In this document: positions 45,244-53,913 of the stretch, piece after piece
How the letters are laid out: the number at the start of each line of letters is the position of its first letter
How positions within the stretch are numbered: the stretch's first letter is position 1
DNA from: Natranaerovirga hydrolytica
GTDB taxonomy: Bacteria; Bacillota; Clostridia; Lachnospirales; DSM-24629
Length of the DNA stretch: 64,000 bases
Reading direction: 5' to 3'
Assembly (NCBI RefSeq): GCF_004339095.1
Contig: NZ_SMGQ01000012.1
Location: forward strand, 248,001 to 312,000
Program-made: the position numbers and the translations under genes
Notes under the pieces: model-generated
Seen by the model: the letters and a program-made list of their open reading frames with translations, nothing else
What the model was told of the DNA's origin: nothing
The model's database searches: none

Positions 45244-45296
45244 TACGAAAGCATGCACTTCACTATGTCACTCCATCTAAATGGAGATTTTTGTAT

Positions 45297-45680
45297 TTAT
45301 TTTTTAGATCCTTTATATCCAACGATATACATACCAGCAATTTCAACCTTGACCATTTTTTTAACAGGTAGATCATTAAAGATTTTATCATCACATAATA
45401 ATGTAGTGATCTTTGGTCCGATCTTAGCTTTAACCATCGGTAACTTTCTGAATCTAAGATATTTTGGTAATTGGTCATATATCATTTTTGATAAATTGGC
45501 ATCTTTTGGTTTTAATTTCTTTTTATCAATAACCAATATGGAAGTTGTTGTTTTGTGTTGGTCAATCATAGATTTTTGATCATCCATTTTGGATTGCATT
45601 TTTCGACCTACTAAGTACAGTATACCCATTATACTTAATAACACAACAATAATAATTAATACTATTTGCCATAAAGACAT
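45297..45680 (-). CDS. Small membrane-anchored protein, unknown function
   Basis: 127 residues with one N-terminal helix (IVLIIIVVLLSIMGILYLVG) followed by a basic linker and a conserved-looking cytoplasmic domain (LLCDDKIFNDLPVKKMVKVEIAGMYIVGYKG). AAGGAGG lies 7 bases before the ATG. The lack of a signal cleavage site and the positively charged region after the helix suggest an N-out/C-in anchor. I recall similar unnamed proteins in other Clostridia, but no function. It is divergent from the cardiolipin synthase gene. Confidence 0.6.
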   Translation of the reverse strand: MSLWQIVLIIIVVLLSIMGILYLVGRKMQSKMDDQKSMIDQHKTTTSILVIDKKKLKPKDANLSKMIYDQLPKYLRFRKLPMVKAKIGPKITTLLCDDKIFNDLPVKKMVKVEIAGMYIVGYKGSKK

Positions 45681-45779
45681 CTTAGTTCCTCCTTAGTATT
45701 ATAAAAGTCTTATAGTATTTTATCATTAAACAAGAAAAAAAGAAATACCTAATTATATATTTTTTATTTCTCTTTTTTT

Positions 45780-45788
45780 TGTTATAAT
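45780..45788 (+). promoter_or_regulatory. Extended -10 promoter for cls
   Basis: TGTTATAAT lies 65 bases before the 45853 start. It is preceded by a T-rich tract. Confidence 0.5.
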
Positions 45789-45852
45789 AAGTAAGTATAC
45801 ACAAAATATAGAAATCTAAGGTTTTTAAGTATAAAAAAGAGGGTGGAGCATT

Positions 45853-47319
45853 ATGACAGTGTTTGGGGAAGTACTACGAGCTTTTTTTTCTTGGTTTTTT
45901 AGCAACATTTTTATTATAAATATATTATTAGCCATTCTTCTTATTTTCTTTGAGAGAAGAAATCCTACCAGTGTATGGGCATGGGTATTGATTTTGCTGT
46001 TTTTTCCTATTGGTGGATTCGTTTTATATTTGCTGTTGGGTCAAGATTTGAGAAGAAGAAAGTTATTTAAAGTTAAAGAAATTGAAGATGAAGTCAATCG
46101 AATTATAAGAAGACAAGAAGAGAAAATCTATCGCAATGAATATAAATCCATTGACCCCTTGTTTCAAGAATTTAGAGATATGATTATGTTTAATTTAGTT
46201 AGCAATTCATCGATGTATACGATGGATAATGAAATAGAGATTTACAAAGACGGTGAAGATAAGTTTAATGCTTTAATTGAAGCAATAAAAGATGCAAAGT
46301 CCTTTATACATGTTCAATATTATATCTTTCGTGACGATGAGTTATCAAAAAGAATATGTGATGCACTATGTGAAAAAGCAAAAGAAGGTATAGAGGTTAG
46401 AATACTCTATGACGGTATGGGGTGTATCAGAGTAAGAAAAAGATTTTGGAGAGAGCTTGAAAAATGTGGTGTGAAGGTAGCTGAATTCTTCCCGCCGTTC
46501 ATACCAATTGTTAATCTACGTATCAATTTTAGAAACCATAGAAAAATAGTGGTTATAGATGGATACAAAGGATTTGTAGGTGGGTTTAATGTTGGAAAAG
46601 AATATATAAGCAAAGTCAAAAGATTTGGTTATTGGCGAGATACACATATAAAAATTGTAGGCTCAGCAGTGGACTCTTTGCAACTGCGTTTTTTATTAGA
46701 TTGGAATTATGCGTCAAGAGAAAATCTAATAAAATACGAAAAGTACTTTCCAGCTAAAATCTTAGCAGGAGGCAATGGTATTCAAATTGTTTCTAGTGGA
46801 CCCGATTCAAAAAGACAAAATGTACGAAATAATTACTTGAAAATGATAATGAAAGCTAAGAAAAACATCTATATACAAACGCCGTACTTTATTCCAGACG
46901 ATGCAATCTTAGAAGCCCTAAAAATAGCTGCTTTATCAGGGGTAGATGTAAGGGTTATGATACCTAGTAAGCCAGATCATCCCTTTGTATATTGGGCATC
47001 TATTTCATATATAGGAGAGCTTATAGACGCAGGAGCAAAATGCTACAAATACAATAATGGATTTCTCCATAGTAAAGTCGTTACCATAGATAGTTTGGTC
47101 AGCAGTGTGGGAACAGCCAATATGGATATTAGAAGTTTTAAGCTAAACTTTGAAGTCAATGCTTTTATCTATAATGAACAAACCACTTTAGAACTAGAAA
47201 GTCACTTTATGGAAGACGTTAAAAATTCCATTGAAATAACCAAATATTTGTATATGCAAAGATCCGTTGTTGTGAAAATAAAAGAATCTATTTCAAGACT
47301 GTTATCTCCTGTATTATAG
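45853..47319 (+). CDS. cls: Cardiolipin synthase
   Basis: 488 residues, usual length. Two N-terminal helices with the WAWVLILLFFPIGGFVLYLLLG motif anchor it in the membrane. Two phospholipase D motifs follow: HRKIVVIDGYKGFVGGFN in the first half and HSKVVTIDSLVSSVGTANMD in the second. It joins two phosphatidylglycerol molecules to form cardiolipin and glycerol. GAGGGTGGAG precedes the ATG. It stands alone, with the divergent 45297 gene on one side and the WG-repeat gene 92 bases downstream. Confidence 0.95.
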   Translation: MTVFGEVLRAFFSWFFSNIFIINILLAILLIFFERRNPTSVWAWVLILLFFPIGGFVLYLLLGQDLRRRKLFKVKEIEDEVNRIIRRQEEKIYRNEYKSIDPLFQEFRDMIMFNLVSNSSMYTMDNEIEIYKDGEDKFNALIEAIKDAKSFIHVQYYIFRDDELSKRICDALCEKAKEGIEVRILYDGMGCIRVRKRFWRELEKCGVKVAEFFPPFIPIVNLRINFRNHRKIVVIDGYKGFVGGFNVGKEYISKVKRFGYWRDTHIKIVGSAVDSLQLRFLLDWNYASRENLIKYEKYFPAKILAGGNGIQIVSSGPDSKRQNVRNNYLKMIMKAKKNIYIQTPYFIPDDAILEALKIAALSGVDVRVMIPSKPDHPFVYWASISYIGELIDAGAKCYKYNNGFLHSKVVTIDSLVSSVGTANMDIRSFKLNFEVNAFIYNEQTTLELESHFMEDVKNSIEITKYLYMQRSVVVKIKESISRLLSPVL

Positions 47320-47411
47320 AAAGGCTGTAATCACAAAATGAGCAATTGATGATTACAACAAGAATTCAAAGAATAATTTTAAAAAAGGTTTGTAGAGAGG
47401 CGGTATAATTA

Positions 47412-48629
47412 ATGAAGGGGATAAAAAGAATCATATTGTTATTGGTGCTTTTTCTAATAGGCATTATATTTGTAATAGCAAAAGATCAAGATGTAGGCAT
47501 TGAACAAGTGGTTGTAGAAGGTAACTATAAAACAGATGATTTAGCATATTTTGCAGACAATCGCTTACCCGTTTATAAAGGCAATCAGTATGGATACATA
47601 GATCGTAAAGGAGAATTGGTAATCAAGCCAAATTATTCTCTAGGACTGCCTTTTAATGAAGGAATAGCAGCTGTAAGAAAAAATAGAAGTGGGAATTGGG
47701 GCTATATAGACGTTAATGGAGAAATTGTTGTGCCTTTAGAATATGATAATTACGGTAATCGATTTTTAGATGGGGTTTTGTTAAGAAAAAATGATGTGTT
47801 TCATTATTATAACTTAAAGAACCAGAAAGTAGAAAAAGAATTTGTTGGTTATGAAGATATGATGGTTGTAGATGAACATTTAATTGCTGTTAAGGTAGAT
47901 CATCAATGGGGGATTATGGATTATGATGAAGCAGTCATCATACCAACGATATACGAAGAAGTAGGTGTCTTTAACGAAGGTATGGTACCTGTGAAATTAA
48001 ATGGATCTTGGGGATTTGTTAATGAAACAGGCGAAGCTATTATTGATTTTGAATATGACACCGTAAGTAGCTTTAACAATAAGGGAGCTGTCGTATCTCA
48101 AAATGGACAATATGGTATTATTGATAAAGCAGGGGATTATATAGCACCATTAGAGTATGATCATATTGGTTATTTTAATGAAGATATTGCCAGAGTCTAT
48201 GATGGTGAGTTATATTATCTTGATGAAGAAGGCAACTCTTTAAATATGGAAAGAGAATATAGTCGTTTAGATGATTTTTTTGAGGGATTTGCCAGTGTTA
48301 CTCAAGAAGGACAATATGGCTATATCAATAGAAGTGGAGATCGTGTTATACCCAATATATACAAAGAAGCTTATCCATTTGCTGACGGTTTAGCAGTTGT
48401 AAGGGATTTGGAAGACAAGCTAAAGATTATAAACCCTGAAAATAAAGTTTTGCTAGAATTAAATGAAGCATATTATTATAGCGGATATTCTGAAGGGGTG
48501 TTTACCTTTGTAACAGTAGAAGATCGTGAATTAAGTCTATTAGTGGTTGTGGATAAAGACGATACCACTATAGCACCTTATACAAGGTCACCTTATTTTC
48601 TTCATAAAGAACATCGTACATTTCAATAA
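47412..48629 (+). CDS. Exported WG-repeat protein
   Basis: 405 residues. An N-terminal signal anchor (IKRIILLLVLFLIGIIFVIA) is followed by about seven WG (KWG) repeats of around 45 residues, for example QYGYIDRKGELVIKPNYSL, NWGYIDVNGEIVVPLEYDN, SWGFVNETGEAIIDFEYDT and QYGYINRSGDRVIPNIY. WG repeats form beta structures of uncertain role, often in surface or secreted proteins. AGAGAGGCGG precedes the ATG. A terminator-like hairpin at 48662-48705 separates it from the convergent acyltransferase gene. Confidence 0.88.
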   Translation: MKGIKRIILLLVLFLIGIIFVIAKDQDVGIEQVVVEGNYKTDDLAYFADNRLPVYKGNQYGYIDRKGELVIKPNYSLGLPFNEGIAAVRKNRSGNWGYIDVNGEIVVPLEYDNYGNRFLDGVLLRKNDVFHYYNLKNQKVEKEFVGYEDMMVVDEHLIAVKVDHQWGIMDYDEAVIIPTIYEEVGVFNEGMVPVKLNGSWGFVNETGEAIIDFEYDTVSSFNNKGAVVSQNGQYGIIDKAGDYIAPLEYDHIGYFNEDIARVYDGELYYLDEEGNSLNMEREYSRLDDFFEGFASVTQEGQYGYINRSGDRVIPNIYKEAYPFADGLAVVRDLEDKLKIINPENKVLLELNEAYYYSGYSEGVFTFVTVEDRELSLLVVVDKDDTTIAPYTRSPYFLHKEHRTFQ

Positions 48630-48661
48630 CACAGTTAATCCATTTGGTTTAAGATAATAAT

Positions 48662-48705
48662 AAAAGGGAAAATCCTAGCATTAAAAATGCGGGATTTTCC
48701 CTTTT
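48662..48705. terminator. Bidirectional terminator between WG-repeat and plsC genes
   Basis: AAAAGGGAAAATCC (48662-48675) pairs with GGATTTTCCCTTTT (48692-48705), with an inner GCATT/AATGC pairing. T-rich in both directions. Confidence 0.85.
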
Positions 48706-48706
48706 A

Positions 48707-49411
48707 TTATATGAGTGATTTTACAATATCTTGAACATATTCAGCGCTTTTTTTCAACTCTTCTTTACTTAATGTATTCAAATCAATCGGTTCGCCAAAG
48801 TTAAGGGTAATATTAGCAGATTTTACATTCAGACTGTTTTTCTTTAATATTTGATCTGTGTTTGAAATACCAAAAGGAACAATAGGGACATTGGCTTTTT
48901 GAGCAAATTTCAAACTGCCTTGTTTAAAAGGCAACATATCCTCTGTTTTTGAACGGGTACCTTCAGGGAAAATAACTAAAGATTGCCCTTGCTTTAATAA
49001 ATCGATGCCTAATAACATAGTTTTCATAGCTGCTCTCACATCATCTCTATTTAGGAATATACAACCAATAGACGACATCCACCAACTCATAATAGGGAGC
49101 TTTGACATTTCATTTTTTGAAACAAAACCAGTTGGATTAGGAAAAAAACGATATAAAGCAGGAATATCAAATAAGCTTCTGTGATTGCCTACAAAAAGCG
49201 CAGGGCCATCAGGAATATTATGAAGACCTGTAACCGTTATCTTTGTGCCTGCTAAAAATAACAAAATATTAGACCAGCCTTTGCCCACATAATAGGTATA
49301 CTTGTATTGAGCCTTTTTACTAAAAACCCCAATAATATATGCCAATAATAGAAAAGGCAAAGTCAATAGAAAAAACAAAATAAAATATATTAGAATTAAA
49401 AAAGATCTCAT
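48707..49411 (-). CDS. plsC: 1-acylglycerol-3-phosphate acyltransferase
   Basis: 234 residues. The N-terminal hydrophobic region (FLILIYFILFFLLTLPFLLLAY) is followed by the PlsC motifs: NHRSLFDIPAL (HX4D catalytic pair), the GCIFLNRDD region, FPEGTRSK, and VPIVPFGISNTDQI. It adds the second acyl chain to lysophosphatidic acid to form phosphatidic acid at the membrane. An AGGTG site precedes the ATG. The D,D-carboxypeptidase gene lies just upstream on the same strand, with only about 30 bases between, so they may be co-transcribed; both serve envelope biogenesis. Confidence 0.93.
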   Translation of the reverse strand: MRSFLILIYFILFFLLTLPFLLLAYIIGVFSKKAQYKYTYYVGKGWSNILLFLAGTKITVTGLHNIPDGPALFVGNHRSLFDIPALYRFFPNPTGFVSKNEMSKLPIMSWWMSSIGCIFLNRDDVRAAMKTMLLGIDLLKQGQSLVIFPEGTRSKTEDMLPFKQGSLKFAQKANVPIVPFGISNTDQILKKNSLNVKSANITLNFGEPIDLNTLSKEELKKSAEYVQDIVKSLI

Positions 49412-49443
49412 ATGTTCACCTGCTTTATATTTAGTAAGTTATC

Positions 49444-50268
49444 TTAAGGGGTTAAACCATTGGTAAAATAGTATTCATCTAAAGTCATATCATTCTCTGT
49501 TAAATACTCTGCCAGTTCATTGCCTACATATCGAATATGCCAAGGTTCATAACTATAGCCTGTAATATGGGTTTTATCTTCAGGATAACTAATAACAAAA
49601 CCATACTTGTAAGCATTAGCAGCAACCCATTGACCCTCAGGTGTATGACCTAAAGCATCTGTTAAGGCAAAACCAACAGATTGACAGGTAATATCCATGA
49701 CCAGCCCCGTTTGGTGTTCACTATGTCCAGGCTTAGCACTATACTGGTTGGTATATTCTTCACCTCGAGTTTGTAAATTCCATTCGTAGATTGATTTTTG
49801 TCTTTGGTAAGATCTAAAACCAGAAACACCAAATAAATATAAGCCTTCTCTTTCAGCATCATTAAACAACTTTTCTATAGCTAGAGCAGCTTCTTCTCTC
49901 ATAAGCATTTTATCATCATACTCATCAAAAGAAAAACGAATGTCTGGAACCACAAGGTCATCAGGTCGATAGTCTTCAGGAAGTTGATAACCTTTATTTA
50001 CTAAAACCTCAATATCATTAGGATCTTGAATTAAAGTAGAATTTTTATCTACCATAGGATTACTCAAACTTTCCACTTCATTATTAATTATATATGATAA
50101 CTCTTGCGTATTATTAACAAAATTTTGGGTGTTCAGGGCTTCATTATAAGAAGCAATGAGTTGGTTATTAGTATGTGCATTTGTACTAACAATTATTTCA
50201 CTAGAATTAGACGTACAACTGGTTAAAAAAGCAGAACCAAGCAGTAAGCCAACAACATATTTTTTCAC
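49444..50268 (-). CDS. D-alanyl-D-alanine carboxypeptidase, VanY/M15B family lipoprotein
   Basis: 274 residues from a GTG at 50268, chosen because AAAGGAG lies about 10 bases upstream and it opens a lipoprotein signal (KKYVVGLLLGSAFLTSCTS, lipobox LTSC). The frame from 50322 would add a non-signal extension. Residues about 110-265 are the M15B peptidase domain: SGFRSYQRQKSIYEW, zinc ligands in PGHSEHQTGLVMDIT, and EPWHIRYVG. It removes the terminal D-Ala from peptidoglycan pentapeptides outside the membrane. Whether it gives glycopeptide resistance cannot be said; no van regulators are nearby. Confidence 0.9.
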   Translation of the reverse strand: MKKYVVGLLLGSAFLTSCTSNSSEIIVSTNAHTNNQLIASYNEALNTQNFVNNTQELSYIINNEVESLSNPMVDKNSTLIQDPNDIEVLVNKGYQLPEDYRPDDLVVPDIRFSFDEYDDKMLMREEAALAIEKLFNDAEREGLYLFGVSGFRSYQRQKSIYEWNLQTRGEEYTNQYSAKPGHSEHQTGLVMDITCQSVGFALTDALGHTPEGQWVAANAYKYGFVISYPEDKTHITGYSYEPWHIRYVGNELAEYLTENDMTLDEYYFTNGLTP

Positions 50269-50340
50269 AAAAAACACGCTCCTTTCGTAGATATTATAAC
50301 ATGTACCCCTAAAAAAGTACATTACCTAACATTAACCAAC

Positions 50341-50375
50341 ATAAAAAAACAAATCCCCAGTTGAGGGATTTGTTT
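50341..50375 (-). terminator. Terminator of pncB
   Basis: On the minus strand AAACAAATCCC pairs with GGGATTTGTTT (plus-strand arms 50347-50357 and 50365-50375), followed by a run of T (A-run 50343-50349 on the plus strand). It lies 18 bases after the pncB stop. Confidence 0.75.
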
Positions 50376-50392
50376 AGACGGTAGATAATAGA

Positions 50393-51838
50393 TTATACTT
50401 CTGATTTATAACGTTCAATCATAGATTGTTTTAAGTTATATAAATTCATTGTAAGGTCGATAAAAACTTCTTGAGGATTTTTAGTACGCTTAGTCTCAGG
50501 CCATAAGGTCTTTAATTCTTTTTGGCAATAGCTTTGTATCTCCATAATATTAGGTGTGGCATAAACACAAGAGCCATTTTTGAAGATAGGGACTAGCAAT
50601 TCCTTTAAAACAAAGGTATTTGGCTCAAGTATGGTTCTTTTCCAAGTTGCATTTGGATCAAATAGTAACAAAGGCTCTGTTTCTTTAATGTTTTCTTCTT
50701 CTAAAGCAATCAAATCTGCCTTAATGATACCAGTTGCTTTATCATAAACCCGATAAATCTTTTTATTACCTGGGTTGGTTATTTTTGCGGGATTCTCTGA
50801 AACCTTAATCTTGGGAACAAATTCATTACCATTAGAAACAGCCGTTAATTTATAAACACCACCGAATGCAGGGCAGTCTTTTGAAGTTATTAAATTAGTA
50901 CCTACACCCCATAAAGTGATTTTTGCACCTTGTGATTTTAGGTCTTGAATTAAATACTCATCTAAATCACTAGAAGCAGAAATAATAGCATCTTCAAAAC
51001 CTACTTCATCTAACATTTTTCTAGCTTTTTTAGATAAGTAAGCCAAGTCACCACTATCCAATCGAATACCGTATAACTTCGGTTGAATGCCTTTTTCTTT
51101 TAGCTCATTAAAAACTTTTATTGCATTTGGTACACCGGTCTTTAAAGTGTCATAAGTATCAACTAACAAAATACAAGCATCTGGATAAAGATTAGCGTAT
51201 TTTCTAAAAGCAGTGAGTTCATCATTAAAACTCATGACCCAACTATGAGCATGGGTACCTTTTACTGGAATATCAAATTTCTTGCCAGCCAATACATTAG
51301 AAGTAGCAGAACAACCACCAATAACAGCGGCTCTTGCTCCGTAAACGCCAGCATCAGGACCTTGTGCACGTCTTAGGCCAAATTCTAAGACCATATCGTC
51401 TTCAGCAGCCCATTTGACTCTAGAGGCCTTTGTAGCAATTAAACTTTGATGATTCACAATGTTTAAAATAGCCGTTTCTATAATTTGAGCTTCCATAATA
51501 GGTGCAATAATTTTCATAACAGGTTCGTTAGGAAAAATAACTGTACCTTCAGGAACGCTATAAATGTCTCCCGTAAATTTAAAATCAGATAAAAACTCTA
51601 GAAAATCTTCTTCAAATATCTTTTGTTCTCTTAAATATTGAATGTCTTCAGCAGTAAAGTTAAAGTCATTAATATAGTCAATGACTTGTTCTAGACCTGC
51701 AAATATAGAGTAAGCACCGCCACAAGGGTTGCTGCGATAAAAAAAGTCGAAAACCACAACCTGCTTGGTGTCATATTCTTTATAATATCCTTGCATCATC
51801 GTAAGCTCATAAAAATCTGTAAGTAAAGTTAAGTTCAT
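50393..51838 (-). CDS. pncB: Nicotinate phosphoribosyltransferase
   Basis: 481 residues, the length of the longer PncB group. Conserved segments include LTDFYELTMMQGYY at the N-terminus, FFYRSNPCGGAYSIFAGLEQ, GLRRAQGPDAGVYGARAAVIGG, GTHAHSWVMSF (with the catalytic His) and GIRLDSGDLAYLSKKAR. It makes nicotinate mononucleotide from nicotinate and PRPP, the entry step of NAD salvage. The start follows GAGAGGAT on the minus strand. Single gene, with a dispersed repeat in its upstream region. A quinolinate route gene was not seen nearby. Confidence 0.95.
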   Translation of the reverse strand: MNLTLLTDFYELTMMQGYYKEYDTKQVVVFDFFYRSNPCGGAYSIFAGLEQVIDYINDFNFTAEDIQYLREQKIFEEDFLEFLSDFKFTGDIYSVPEGTVIFPNEPVMKIIAPIMEAQIIETAILNIVNHQSLIATKASRVKWAAEDDMVLEFGLRRAQGPDAGVYGARAAVIGGCSATSNVLAGKKFDIPVKGTHAHSWVMSFNDELTAFRKYANLYPDACILLVDTYDTLKTGVPNAIKVFNELKEKGIQPKLYGIRLDSGDLAYLSKKARKMLDEVGFEDAIISASSDLDEYLIQDLKSQGAKITLWGVGTNLITSKDCPAFGGVYKLTAVSNGNEFVPKIKVSENPAKITNPGNKKIYRVYDKATGIIKADLIALEEENIKETEPLLLFDPNATWKRTILEPNTFVLKELLVPIFKNGSCVYATPNIMEIQSYCQKELKTLWPETKRTKNPQEVFIDLTMNLYNLKQSMIERYKSEV

Positions 51839-51923
51839 GTGTTTTCAATCCTCTCTATGCCTATTAATTATCTAAGAAAAAGCTATAATAGGTAATCAGT
51901 CGTTTGTACTAAAAGTTATTAAT

Positions 51924-51973
51924 GAAAGCATTCATTTCAAATCCTTGCAAGAAAGTTTGAAATGACTATGTTC
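51924..51973 (-). repeat. Dispersed hairpin repeat (core only)
   Basis: Read on the minus strand, CATTTCAAA and TTTGAAATG (plus-strand arms 51933-51941 and 51956-51964) enclose CTTTCTTGCAAG-GA, with the GA bulge kept. The stem continues imperfectly outward to 51924 and 51973. No companion hairpin was recognised. It lies between the divergent pncB and 52218 genes. Confidence 0.65.
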
Positions 51974-52217
51974 ATAAATTAGGGATATTATAGCATAACT
52001 CATTTAGTCTGTATACACCAACTATGTGTAAAGGTATCAACGACTATTAAAGTGAACATAAGTGTTATTTAATGAAATGTCATCTAGAATAAAAAGATTA
52101 AAAAGAAAATCTTTTTATGATATGATATAATCAAGAAAAAATCCTGACGAATATGTTTTGTAAATTATTTAGGATGTCTGAGGAAAAACATTCGAGTAAT
52201 GGAGGTGAAGAATACTG
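51974..52217. other. Upstream region of the AlbA_2 gene: hairpin and extended -10
   Basis: AAAAAGATT (52091-52099) pairs with AATCTTTTT (52108-52116), immediately before the extended -10 TGATATAAT (52123-52131). The hairpin may insulate this promoter or act as an operator. The leader is about 80 bases and ends with GGAGG. Nothing else was recognised in this stretch. Confidence 0.45.
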
Positions 52218-53636
52218 TTGGAAATGAATATAAAAAAATTATTAACAGCAGAATCAACTTATGTAGAATTTAAGGTTTCATTAGAAAAAGCAAAACCTAA
52301 AAGTTGGCTTAAAACAGTCGTTGCTTTTGCTAATGGAATGGGTGGAAGTATATTGTTTGGTGTAAATGATGAGCGCAATATTATAGGTCTGAATAATATA
52401 CAAGAAGAAGCGGAAACTATTAGTAATCAAATAAAATCTAAAACAGATCCAATAATAATGTTTGAATTAAATCCTGTTATAATTGGTAGGAAGAAAGTGT
52501 TGGTATTAAATGTTCCATCTGGAAAAATGACACCATATTATTATGTGAATGATGGAACAAGAACTGCCTATGTTAGAATTGGAAACGAAAGTGTTACTGC
52601 CCCTTCGTATATTATTCATGAGTTGACATTAAAACGGAAAAGACTTTCATTTGATGCTTTATCAACAAAAGAAAAATTTAGTGATGCAAGCTTTACTTTG
52701 TTCAAATCAATATTTTTAAATGTTACGGAAAAAAGAATTGAGGGAAGAAAAGATTATTTATCATTTGGAATGATAGATAATGATGACTATTTAACTTACG
52801 CTGGATTGCTGTTAGCAGATGAGTGCAATTTGTTACAATCAAGAATTTTTTGCACTAGATGGGCGGGTAAGAGTAAAGGAAAAAGAGCAGTCGATGCAAT
52901 TGATGACAAGGAATATAAAGGAAATATTATTATGCTTTTAAAAGAAGCATCGTCTTTTGTTAAAAATAATTCTAGGAAGGCTTGGAAAATAGAGGGACTT
53001 AAACGTATTGAGTATATCGACTATCCAGAAAATGCTGTAAGAGAAGCTGTGGTAAATGCCTTAGTTCATAGAGATTATAATATTATTGGATCTGAAATAC
53101 ATATTGATATGTATGATGATAGGTTAGAAATTGTTTCGCCTGGTGGGATGTATGATGGTAAGAAAATTCAAGAAGTAGAAATAGATAAGGTTGCATCTAT
53201 TCGTCGCAACCCAATTGTTGCAGATATATTTAGTAGGCTAGATTATATGGAGCGTCGTGGAAGTGGATTAAAAAGAATTAAAGAAGCTTTTAAGGATGAA
53301 AGGCTTATAGAATTTTATTCAAATCAATCCAGCCTTTGTGTTGTTATGAAAAAACAAATCAATAACAAGATAGGAAATACACGAGGTGAGCAATTTAATG
53401 AGCGGATTAAGAGCGGATATGAGCGGATAATGAGCGGATTAAATTATAATGAAAAATTAATTGTAGAATTCTTATTAAAAAATCAAAGAATAGCAAATAA
53501 AGAGGCTATGATCATTACTGACCTTTCATCTGCCCAAGTAAGAAGAATATTTGTATCATTGCAGAATAAAAACATCATTGAAGCCCATGGACAAGGTAGA
53601 GGCAGATATTACACGTTACTCAATAAGGGTATATAA
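52218..53636 (+). CDS. AlbA_2 / HATPase_c_4 domain putative transcriptional regulator
   Basis: 472 residues. The N-terminal AlbA_2 (schlafen-like) domain, about 8-125, shows ESTYVEFKVSLEKA, VVAFANGMGGSILFGVND and TAYVRIGNESV. The middle has the HATPase_c_4 region (NAVREAVVNALVHRDYNIIG; RLEIVSPGGM; RRGSGLKRIKEAF), and the C-terminus a winged helix. Such RecG-like or divergent-AAA proteins are common in bacteria, may bind nucleic acid, and are poorly understood. The start is a TTG after GGAGG; an ATG lies two codons on. Four GAGCGGAT copies at 53400-53439 encode the linker ERIKSGYERIMSG, an unusual short tandem repeat. It has no operon partners. Confidence 0.8.
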   Translation: MEMNIKKLLTAESTYVEFKVSLEKAKPKSWLKTVVAFANGMGGSILFGVNDERNIIGLNNIQEEAETISNQIKSKTDPIIMFELNPVIIGRKKVLVLNVPSGKMTPYYYVNDGTRTAYVRIGNESVTAPSYIIHELTLKRKRLSFDALSTKEKFSDASFTLFKSIFLNVTEKRIEGRKDYLSFGMIDNDDYLTYAGLLLADECNLLQSRIFCTRWAGKSKGKRAVDAIDDKEYKGNIIMLLKEASSFVKNNSRKAWKIEGLKRIEYIDYPENAVREAVVNALVHRDYNIIGSEIHIDMYDDRLEIVSPGGMYDGKKIQEVEIDKVASIRRNPIVADIFSRLDYMERRGSGLKRIKEAFKDERLIEFYSNQSSLCVVMKKQINNKIGNTRGEQFNERIKSGYERIMSGLNYNEKLIVEFLLKNQRIANKEAMIITDLSSAQVRRIFVSLQNKNIIEAHGQGRGRYYTLLNKGI

Positions 53637-53826
53637 TTAAGGCCTATTAAAATAGACATAAAGATTTTAAGGACTCTGGAACATATATACGGTTATAAGT
53701 AAGCATGTTCATAGTTTGTAAAAAAAATTGCTAATCGATACTGAAAATAACCACAATGTCTTTACAAAAACCCTTAATAAATATATAATAATATATTGAC
53801 ATGTCTATAAGCAGAAAATAGATAGA

Positions 53827-53855
53827 TTGATAAATAACCCGTTTAAGATTATAAC
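53827..53855 (+). promoter_or_regulatory. Promoter of ileS
   Basis: TTGATA (53827-53832), 17 bases, TATAAC (53850-53855), giving a leader of about 50 bases. Three ACATGT motifs lie around it (53804-53809, 53854-53859 and 53865-53870), one overlapping the end of the -10. Confidence 0.6.
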
Positions 53856-53913
53856 ATGTTACAGACATGTATGATGATAGATAGACTCACTTTTAGATTA
53901 GGAGGTTATTAAG

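Noticed and set aside
47328-47362. TGTAATCA/TGATTACA inverted repeat before the WG-repeat gene as a terminator of cls
   Set aside because: The 8-bp stem has no T-run after it and a long loop; it may be chance.
53637-53913. T-box riboswitch upstream of ileS
   Set aside because: The region is long enough, but the T-box sequence (AGGGTGGNACCGCG) and an antiterminator/terminator pair are absent; an ordinary promoter close to the start explains it better.
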